Of a DNA stretch of 64,000 bases, positions 63,001-64,000 are shown piece after piece. Each line of letters begins with the position of its first letter. Positions within the stretch are counted from its first letter, which is position 1. The notes beneath the pieces were generated by a model, which had not been told where the DNA came from, searched no databases, and saw nothing but the letters and a program-made list of their open reading frames with translations. Both the position numbers and the translations under genes were made by a program. This DNA is from Panopea generosa. Taxonomy: Eukaryota > Mollusca > Bivalvia > Adapedonta > Hiatellidae. The stretch is taken from NCBI GenBank assembly GCA_029582155.1, contig CM055905.1, positions 61,022,457-61,086,456 of the forward strand, given 5' to 3'.

Positions 63001-63384
63001 ATTGAAACGGTCGTCACTTAAAGAGGCCCTAACAGGGACCCCCATGGGAGGGCCAACGTAAAGCAGAACAAACCAAATAAGGAGAGAGAAATACACACTC
63101 TAAAACGATAGTCTGCTGAATTAAAAACTTATTTAGAAACTAAAAAGGCCGGGGTAGTCCTATTGTCTGTTTAAACCAATCAGAATGTTTATCAGAATTC
63201 CGTTACATTTTTTAAAAAGAAGACTATTATTCCAATGTACTTACTTTCTGCATTTACTTGAAATGTACATGTCCAATTCATGTTATCCTTATCCGTAGCT
63301 ACGTAAGATACTACGTGCCTTGTACCCGGCGAACTGGAACTAGAGAACACAGCTGGTGATTCCGGACCAGATATCTGCGTTAAC
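29779..63384 (-). CDS. Large modular type I membrane protein (5' partial, 23 exons)
   Basis: Transcribed right to left; the 5' end lies beyond the window. The exons listed as separate entries all join by GT-AG introns with matching phase, giving about 2,070 residues. Most introns are phase 1 and fall between domains, typical of shuffled extracellular modules. Order: HYR half, CCP, CCP split by a coiled coil, HYR, CCP, CCP, alpha/beta module 1, two Ephrin_rec-like modules, LamG/pentraxin-like, EGF, TSP1, CCP, alpha/beta module 2, Ephrin_rec-like, short stalk, one TM helix, ~630-residue tail. These modules also occur in polydom/SVEP1-type proteins, but those are secreted. A role in adhesion, matrix binding or signalling is inferred from domains only. 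Additional phase-1 exons in unread intron parts cannot be excluded, since phase would not reveal them. Confidence 0.85.
31742..32003. mobile_element. MITE family 4
   Basis: Inverted ends 'tactgtaaaacacgtt' and 'aatgtgttttacagta', about 262 bp, flanked by TA-type sequence. The interior has inverted 'attcgcgaaat'-like words. It lies in the last intron of the large gene. Confidence 0.65.
32185..32485. repeat. ~30-bp minisatellite split by a MITE
   Basis: Units of the type 'cagaccgactac' plus 'gacactgtcagtagaaa' lie at 32190-32250 and resume at 32413-32485. A 162-bp family-2 MITE (32251-32412) sits between them. Confidence 0.65.
32251..32412. mobile_element. MITE family 2 (copy 2)
   Basis: Same length and inverted 'ggccat' ends as 10129-10290. 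Inserted in the minisatellite of the last intron of the large gene. Confidence 0.7.
32497..32581 (-). CDS. Exon: transmembrane helix
   Basis: 85-bp exon, entered in phase 1 ('tgcag|atataa') and left in phase 2 ('gaag|gtaag'). It codes about 23 hydrophobic residues (starting IIIITVACFLGV, ending LIIILIC) followed by the basic stop-transfer RFYR. It separates the extracellular modules from the tail exon. Confidence 0.9.
33017..33332. repeat. Direct duplication, copy 1 (~315 bp)
   Basis: Closely matches 34258-34575 in the same orientation. Shared blocks: 'agagaaggaaaggcaa', 'caatatctcgttttcaatta', 'gaaattgtcatcaaaac' and 'cctcaatatctttaattcaa'. It flanks the small stalk exon on its 3' side. Confidence 0.75.
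33775..33807 (-). CDS. Exon: 11-codon juxtamembrane stalk
   Basis: 33-bp phase 1-1 exon coding DFRQTAPDDFT, between 'tttcag|atttta' and 'acag|gttaga'. It joins the last Ephrin_rec-like module to the TM helix. Being a multiple of three and symmetric in phase, it could be skipped without breaking the frame. Confidence 0.7.
34085..34210 (-). mobile_element. tRNA-derived SINE (type C), minus copy
   Basis: Reverse-complement relative of 60550-60745. Minus-strand reading gives 'gatcacttaacgagtcccgc', then 'gtcagttacttgcggatag' and 'cggtgtttcttctaag'. Confidence 0.55.
34258..34575. repeat. Direct duplication, copy 2 (~315 bp)
   Basis: Partner of 33017-33332, followed directly by a partial family-3 repeat (34565-34680). 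Confidence 0.75.
34819..34977 (-). CDS. Exon: Ephrin_rec-like (GCC2/GCC3) cysteine module 3
   Basis: Phase 1-1 exon of 53 codons: TQCPRGTYQTSAGGCVYC, then GTYQPEAGQTSCIPCP and STECI. The GTYQ...C..C and GQTSC..CP spacing is the hallmark of Ephrin_rec_like/GCC2_GCC3 modules of SCUBE- and SVEP1-type proteins. It is the last folded module before the membrane. Confidence 0.88.
   Translation of the reverse strand, partial: LSAQGEHTKHLQVGACTVIVERINRKQVRRLVSHAPVNTTRKNQGHVYLLNV
35100..35731. repeat. Dispersed 'agcgggagac' element and MITE end
   Basis: Begins 'ccccgctttgcgaaaagcgg' (a short hairpin) followed by 'gtccgtccgtccg', a pattern I associate with bivalve repeats. From about 35470 to 35731 it resembles 2540-2776, sharing 'cactgttttcaaa' and 'atgaagtaaagggttaa'. 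Confidence 0.5.
35750..35941 (-). CDS. Exon: alpha/beta module 2, second half
   Basis: Phase 1-1, 64 codons. An amphipathic helix (TESILEAITAISILQL) is followed by LSVTVDGIVYTV, then AINCGSSEVGTEGVC. The Cys pair at the end matches the C-G/D...V...C ending of exon 53951-54139. Together with 36303-36587 it forms the second copy of a two-exon module. Confidence 0.8.
36226..36281. repeat. SINE tail with (attg)n
   Basis: 'tgtcgatgtgccgtaaaacg' followed by about seven copies of 'attg'. The same tail phrase is at 37276-37310, so both look like 3' ends of one SINE family. Confidence 0.5.
36303..36587 (-). CDS. Exon: alpha/beta module 2, first half, with furin-type site
   Basis: Phase 1-1, 95 codons. 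A beta strand (YSVSVTFTF), CGAVDEAKTGLESIASTLRC, and the strand CSVTVTITGC are followed by ARRRRSDE, a strong furin-type motif. It then continues LVLVMTIPL and ends with a helix (YYASLQ). The strand/helix/strand layout and a cleavage motif recall SEA-like domains, but I cannot confirm membership. Cleavage here would leave a membrane-anchored stub carrying the last Ephrin_rec-like module. Confidence 0.8.
36725..37012 (-). mobile_element. tRNA-derived SINE (type A), minus copy
   Basis: Minus-strand head: 'gattagctcagtcgtgagcg' (A box) and 'gtgagttcgaacccccgcc' (B box). The body matches 1925-2155 and 59112-59390 and ends in the 'ccctcggtgg'-type tail. It is the best preserved type-A copy. Confidence 0.7.
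37040..37160 (-). mobile_element. tRNA-derived SINE fragment, minus
   Basis: 'ttctcaaggacacc' and 'tggatcgaacccccaatcc' followed by 'taactagatcaccgtgcc' give a tRNA-like head on the minus strand, related to types B and D. Confidence 0.5.
37500..37685 (-). mobile_element. tRNA-derived SINE (type B), minus copy
   Basis: Closely parallels 50165-50345: 'gctcgaagtcttc', 'agaaccagtacta', 'gcggaaaaa', then 'gtgctgtaccactggacgac' near the tRNA-like end. Confidence 0.65.
37774..37950 (-). CDS. Exon: CCP/sushi domain (membrane-proximal)
   Basis: Phase 1-1, 59 codons. VCSVPVEPDSSLC, CTITCPAGYVLSTG, FRCG, then WAPLSRLPLC. The CPAGY, W and final P-x-C pattern is a sushi domain with one extra Cys pair, as in the other CCPs of this gene. 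Confidence 0.88.
38106..41440. repeat. 45-bp minisatellite, 3.3 kb, ~74 units
   Basis: Unit built on 'attgagtagcgttatcacta' plus 'cgtgtataccacacgaacag' and 'acaat'. The period is a multiple of three, so frames stay open for up to 1,000 codons on both strands; these are artefacts. A higher-order period of 360 bp (eight units) is visible, for example 38652 versus 39012. Compound insertions such as 'gtagcgagacaatattgag' recur at 39422 and 39875. The array fills much of the intron between the TSP1 and CCP exons. Confidence 0.95.
42340..42510 (-). CDS. Exon: thrombospondin type 1 repeat
   Basis: Phase 1-1, 57 codons. GNWSEWMDAEGCSVTCGTGV, then RLCNNPPKSQYGVDC and FNCSLPEC. The WSEW, CSVTCG and six-cysteine pattern defines TSP1. 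WxxW tryptophans are possible C-mannosylation sites. Confidence 0.93.
43195..43350 (+). mobile_element. SINE (type A) fragment
   Basis: 'ctcccaccgctgattcaaga' and 'ccctcgatggctaaaaataa' match the type-A body. The tRNA-like head is missing. Confidence 0.45.
43391..43531 (-). CDS. Exon: EGF-like domain
   Basis: Phase 1-1, 47 codons. SCQLHNCQNGGVCVQ, then CYTCNC and YGGPFCEEEL. This is the six-Cys EGF pattern with the NGGxC and GxxC signatures. It has no clear calcium-binding D-x-D/N-E start. Confidence 0.92.
   Translation of the reverse strand, partial: RLTLAVFRTRVSYTTAKMAEFVSRMRLTAIRATVPSCTADHSAKKN
43600..43915. repeat. ~50-bp tandem repeat 'ggtctcactacacag'
   Basis: About six units combine 'ggtctcactacacagttgaa' with 'gtttgttctttattctata'. 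A single unit of the same sequence lies at 12736-12785, so the array is built from a dispersed sequence. Confidence 0.75.
44802..44963 (-). CDS. Exon: LamG/pentraxin-like domain, third part
   Basis: Phase 1-1, 54 codons, following FFSGLSVTNTLVSAVDM. It continues TFADCNTDLPGAFFTLDGLA and ends FVPTTCK. It completes the jelly-roll started in 47263-47449 and 46388-46566. Confidence 0.8.
45110..46417. repeat. 43-bp minisatellite derived from an exon/intron junction
   Basis: About 30 units of 43 bp ('aagtcgacatatttcttaaa' plus 'tgttctgtattggcaggtac'). The right-most unit (about 46375-46417) is the 3' end and splice donor of exon 46388-46566. Units in the array carry 'ttaaat' where the exon copy has 'ttacat', which removes the donor GT on the minus strand. 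All copies but the exonic one are intronic. Confidence 0.9.
46388..46566 (-). CDS. Exon: LamG/pentraxin-like domain, second part
   Basis: Entered in phase 2 (completes Trp) and left in phase 1 at 'acat|gtaaga'. It codes DNTVTNITMETGVWIMLGII, then VVSIYKDGELVWQTTV and DRLVLSANIGT. The W...Y.DG.L.W core is typical of LamG/pentraxin jelly-rolls. Its last ~30 bp gave rise to the adjoining minisatellite. Confidence 0.85.
47037..47205. mobile_element. MITE family 1 (copy 5)
   Basis: Ends 'cagtaaaacctgtcttaagc' and 'aaacaggtttgactg', TA on both sides. Intronic in the large gene. Confidence 0.75.
47263..47449 (-). CDS. Exon: LamG/pentraxin-like domain, first part
   Basis: Entered in phase 1 and left in phase 2 inside a Trp codon ('gatg|gtaggt'). 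It codes AYDAYFIADQDAFMLTPVG, MSVVLWIMNNDVPVVTVGMF and FNFETGSISQM. Alternating hydrophobic strands fit a concanavalin-like fold. Confidence 0.82.
48020..48245. repeat. Dispersed repeat family 5 (copy 1)
   Basis: Shares 'gtttgtccaagtaaatacaa', 'cgtttgtttgtctaaggaaa' and 'atcgatcgctgattgg' with 50575-50745. The two overlapping 61-codon frames here are repeat artefacts. Confidence 0.65.
48378..48539 (-). CDS. Exon: Ephrin_rec-like (GCC2/GCC3) cysteine module 2
   Basis: Phase 1-1, 54 codons: DKCTVGTYSHTSYQPCAKC, GTYQTTEGSKGCAQCPENTW, then DDCV. Same GTYQ...C..CP pattern as the modules at 34819 and 49802. Confidence 0.9.
49130..49400. mobile_element. Dispersed 'gagctgtcggagggacagc' element (short copy)
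   Basis: Starts 'agagctgtcggagggacagc' and ends 'aacgccgacgccagggcga' then 'actagctccgctattctac'. Shorter relative of 8006-8530, intronic. Confidence 0.6.
49498..49675. mobile_element. MITE family 1 (copy 6)
   Basis: Ends 'cagtaaaacctgtgtaagcg' and 'acaggattgactg', with TA on both sides and about 178 bp like copy 1. Intronic. Confidence 0.75.
49802..49960 (-). CDS. Exon: Ephrin_rec-like (GCC2/GCC3) cysteine module 1
   Basis: Phase 1-1, 53 codons: ERCSAGNFLNTFGVCQLC, NTYATSPGRAFCVTCPDKK, then TECI. It follows alpha/beta module 1 exactly as 34819-34977 follows module 2. Confidence 0.88.
   Translation of the reverse strand, partial: NVVVLGISSTHLASVSYVQLIRTPLVLGELSVLPVRIRRSLCRKAPYLLRNV
50165..50345 (-). 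mobile_element. tRNA-derived SINE (type B), minus copy
   Basis: Minus-strand head 'ttcagtggtagagcaccgta' with B-box-like text 'atcggagggtcgtgggtta', then 'gtgtccttgagcaagatatt'. Intronic. Confidence 0.7.
50575..50745. repeat. Dispersed repeat family 5 (copy 2)
   Basis: Partner of 48020-48245 in the same orientation, with 'ccactggcca', 'gtttgtccaagtaaatacaa' and 'atcgatcgctgattgg'. Confidence 0.65.
51021..51061. repeat. (TG)n then poly-G tract
   Basis: About seven TG units run into about 25 G. The exact length may be unreliable. Confidence 0.9.
51364..51436. repeat. AGAAC pentanucleotide microsatellite
   Basis: About 14 'acaga'-type units, two of them altered ('gcaga'). Intronic. Confidence 0.9.
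51575..53086. repeat. 35-bp minisatellite, ~43 units
   Basis: Unit 'attgcacctgataacataaa' plus 'acatatatatttgat'. Units differ mainly at the junction (tgatatt, taaaatt, tgaatt), and one near 52505 is shorter. Long minus-strand frames of FYVIRCN/CYQVQY repeats are artefacts of the repeat. It lies in the intron between module-1 exon 53951 and the Ephrin_rec-like exon 49960. Confidence 0.95.
53110..53760 (-). pseudogene. LINE reverse-transcriptase 3' remnant
   Basis: Minus-strand reading in shifting frames gives KLRLSAHTLRFET, CTICNSRDIEDEFHF continuing ILICPVY, then YYYRKPKVFEFIKLMQ. The CxxC...DEFHF...CPxY block is the familiar C-terminal zinc-knuckle-like region of invertebrate LINE polyproteins. 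Several stops and frameshifts show a dead, 5'-truncated copy, lying against the 35-bp array. Confidence 0.7.
53951..54139 (-). CDS. Exon: alpha/beta module 1, second half
   Basis: Phase 1-1, 63 codons: TCDLGLDVMSSLTNSI, VELDMVLADFDIDLG, then PSCDKGHVLVGRYC. Counterpart of exon 35750-35941 by position and by the terminal C...V...C pair. Confidence 0.82.
54145..54212 (-). mobile_element. SINE (type A) tail fragment
   Basis: 'tgttgaatatttagcgtcat' and 'tgccatcgagggctaac' match the tail of the copy at 36725. It lies directly against the acceptor of exon 53951-54139. Confidence 0.45.
55321..55566 (-). CDS. Exon: alpha/beta module 1, first half
   Basis: Phase 1-1, 82 codons: YAVYTLTLQYTAFGC, a helix (WVAILETEITSYDTC), then CSDSIVTVEFNIAVTC. 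Same strand/helix/strand plan and Cys placement as 36303-36587, but without the RRRR site. Confidence 0.82.
55719..55896. mobile_element. MITE family 1 (copy 7)
   Basis: Ends 'cagtcaaacctgtcttaagc' and 'agacaggtttgactc'; TA on the left and a decayed right flank. Intronic. Confidence 0.72.
57136..57351 (-). CDS. Exon: CCP/sushi domain
   Basis: Phase 1-1, 72 codons: DCPIPLIPTNGDLLC, CTVTCDSGYMLPYKTSY, ICEQGSW and PTACI. Classic CCP order with an NG after the first Cys and an additional Cys pair. Confidence 0.9.
58039..58245 (-). CDS. Exon: CCP/sushi domain
   Basis: Phase 1-1, 69 codons: VPSCGILSEFITDGNLNYTC, CNFTCANNFAIEGPDYVRC, then FWDLGVTTC. It follows the HYR exon directly. Confidence 0.88.
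58590..58750. repeat. Dispersed repeat family 3 (reverse copy)
   Basis: Reverse complement of 25117-25285: 'atgcctgtcccacaatt', 'gtgacgtcat' and 'accaatcaacgtgc'. Intronic. Confidence 0.6.
58829..59077 (-). CDS. Exon: HYR (hyalin repeat) domain
   Basis: Phase 1-1, 83 codons, a whole domain in one exon: PPEITCISLAIVYLETG, ITWDLPVVNDNSGNVTI, SGPQSGDVLDLGQYTAVY, then ASDIDDNTSPLCSVIINV. The W..P...D.....G and Y.A.D....C.F.V-like pattern is HYR. Confidence 0.92.
59112..59390 (+). mobile_element. tRNA-derived SINE (type A)
   Basis: Body 'tctccgctgattcaagtggg', 'attccaggatcccaggaaag' and 'ctcgatggcatcaaaatgat' matches the type-A SINE. Intronic. Confidence 0.6.
59560..59805 (+). mobile_element. 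tRNA-derived SINE, another type
   Basis: B-box-like 'gtgggttcgattcccgactg' within a tRNA-like head, then a body ending 'gaaagtgacgctaaacacca'. Its tail abuts the donor side of exon 59826-60415. Confidence 0.5.
59826..60415 (-). CDS. Exon: alanine-rich coiled coil ending in half a CCP
   Basis: 590 bp, entered in phase 2 and left in phase 1. About 180 residues of Ala/Glu/Asp/Gln-rich heptad sequence (for example ADAAQEAAAVANVAFEKAAN and ITDQISSITNEIHDIENQLS) are followed by YARCLADGTWSIPGNPYCI, the C-terminal half of a CCP domain whose first half is in the preceding exon. Confidence 0.88.
60550..60745 (+). mobile_element. tRNA-derived SINE (type C)
   Basis: Head 'gagtgctctaaggtgctgtc' and B box 'taggttcgagtcccgctctc', body 'gccagttacttgcagaaaga'. 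Reverse relative at 34085-34210. Confidence 0.6.
60968..61163 (-). CDS. Exon: first half of the interrupted CCP
   Basis: Entered in phase 1, left in phase 2 ('gctaa|gtaaga'). It codes PVICGYEPVNISHVVVSC, then ICWLSCSKDYVLRNDE, which is CCP strands up to the Y.L position. It then changes without a break into helical LEVASIAALQGAVNETSQ, the start of the coiled coil. Confidence 0.88.
61175..61800. repeat. Degenerate ~17-18 bp 'acagatttgatagattta' repeat
   Basis: More than 30 imperfect units of 'acagatttgatagattt' and 'aaatatttgacaattt' types. It begins within about 12 bp of the acceptor of exon 60968-61163 (AG at 61164-61165). Frames on both strands here are artefacts. Confidence 0.85.
62680..62862 (-). 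CDS. Exon: CCP/sushi domain
   Basis: Phase 1-1, 61 codons: NCPPIVHLENGNTSC, CSFVCDYGYQLNGSSSTIC, then GTWSYGENVSYC. A complete CCP in one exon. Confidence 0.92.
63245..63384 (-). CDS. Exon: second half of a HYR domain
   Basis: 140 bp, entered in phase 2 ('cgtag|gttaac') and left in phase 1. It codes LTQISGPESPAVFSSSSSPG, HVVSYVATDKDNMNWTCTF and QVNAE. The first half must lie upstream beyond the window, so this HYR is split by an intron, unlike the one at 58829. Confidence 0.88.
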
Positions 63385-63819
63385 CTACGATAAAATAAAA
63401 AATACAAATTATATAGTGAAACAAGCCCATGTATAAATGTACAACAAATAAAATAACAAACTTTCTCGTCTGTATTCATCAATATATAATATTATTTCAC
63501 CTCCGACTAGAAACTTGCGATTTCATTGGACAAGAGCAGTCACGCGGTGACCCCCTAAATTTCTATAGTGGGTCAGTTTGAAGTCAACAGTTGACAAAAT
63601 GGCCGCCATTCATCGATTCTTCCTTCAAAATCACTTTTTTTTATCCCAAAATCACGAAAATCACTACCAATATTACAGCTGTAAATTTTGTTTAGTTGGC
63701 CTGTCTGTATTGACACGGCGACCGTGACAATAGTCAAGTACAACGCGATTGCATTCCCTTTGCCGACCTTGACCTGTCAAATTGTCGTCAGACGAAAACA
63801 GTGATATAATGACTTCCAG

Positions 63820-64000
63820 ATGAAGATTTGGAGAAACATCAGAATCAGAACAAGAATAGAGACGTTTAAACTTAAACGCGGGGAAGACTTTAAAGGCTAA
63901 TAAATTTGCGGCCAAAGTTCTGAAGGAATATTTGTCAGAGAAGGGGGACAATCCGGATTTTGAAGAATTACCGGAGGTTGAGTTGGACGAAACTTTGGAT
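63820..64000 (+). pseudogene. Fragment like Crypton/DUF3504 N-terminal region (cut by window edge)
   Basis: From about 63866 the plus strand reads NLNAGKTLKANKFAAKVLKE, then YLSEKGDNPDFEELPEVELD. The KxFxxxLxEKG...PEELxxxL arrangement recalls the N-terminal helical region of Crypton-derived, tyrosine-recombinase-like proteins common in invertebrates. The natural upstream frame (DEDLEKHQNQNKNRDV) is separated by a frame change, so it looks decayed. It sits in an intron of the large minus-strand gene. The family call is from memory and tentative. Confidence 0.4.

Overview
This is eukaryotic nuclear DNA, most likely from a bivalve mollusc (an inference). The window is AT-rich. Its genes are split by GT-AG introns, and its introns and spacers are full of tRNA-derived SINEs, MITEs, minisatellites and degenerate repeats with wording familiar from bivalve genomes, such as the 'ccataactct' stretches, the 'gagctgtcggagggacagc' element and the 'agcgggagac' plus 'gtccgtcc' element. 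I reconstructed genes by reading splice sites by eye; no expression or homology data were available.

Layout. 1-9081 is non-genic repeat DNA. 9082-17624 (minus) is a complete seven-exon ACBD6 gene: an acyl-CoA-binding domain plus two ankyrin repeats, about 256 residues. 17625-21349 is spacer dominated by a 2.7 kb region bounded by ~180-bp inverted repeats. 21350-21907 (plus) is an intronless gene for a small, probably four-pass membrane protein that I do not recognise. 21908-29778 is spacer with a 1.9 kb TIR transposon remnant (26878-28784) that holds a broken ORF and a 43-bp minisatellite.

29779-63384 (minus) is the 3' part of one very large gene for a modular type I membrane protein. I placed 23 exons, and every splice phase agrees from one exon to the next (about 2,070 residues in the window; the 5' end is outside). 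The order from the N-terminal side is: half of a HYR domain, CCP, a CCP interrupted by a ~220-residue alanine-rich coiled coil, HYR, CCP, CCP, a two-exon alpha/beta module, two Ephrin_rec-like cysteine modules, a three-exon LamG/pentraxin-like domain, EGF, TSP1, CCP, a second two-exon alpha/beta module with a furin-type RRRR site, an Ephrin_rec-like module, an 11-codon juxtamembrane exon, one transmembrane helix, and a ~630-residue disordered Ser/Arg/Pro-rich cytoplasmic tail in a single exon. The extracellular part resembles the polydom/SVEP1-type repertoire, but the transmembrane segment and long tail make it a receptor-like or adhesion protein.

The introns of this gene carry three large minisatellites: 45-bp units at 38.1-41.4 kb, 43-bp units at 45.1-46.4 kb, and 35-bp units at 51.6-53.1 kb. 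The 43-bp array is the most striking. Its unit is a copy of the exon/intron junction next to it, and almost every copy has lost the splice-donor GT.

The long simple-repeat open frames at 38-41 kb and 51.5-53 kb are not genes. No CRISPR arrays, operons or bacterial features are present.
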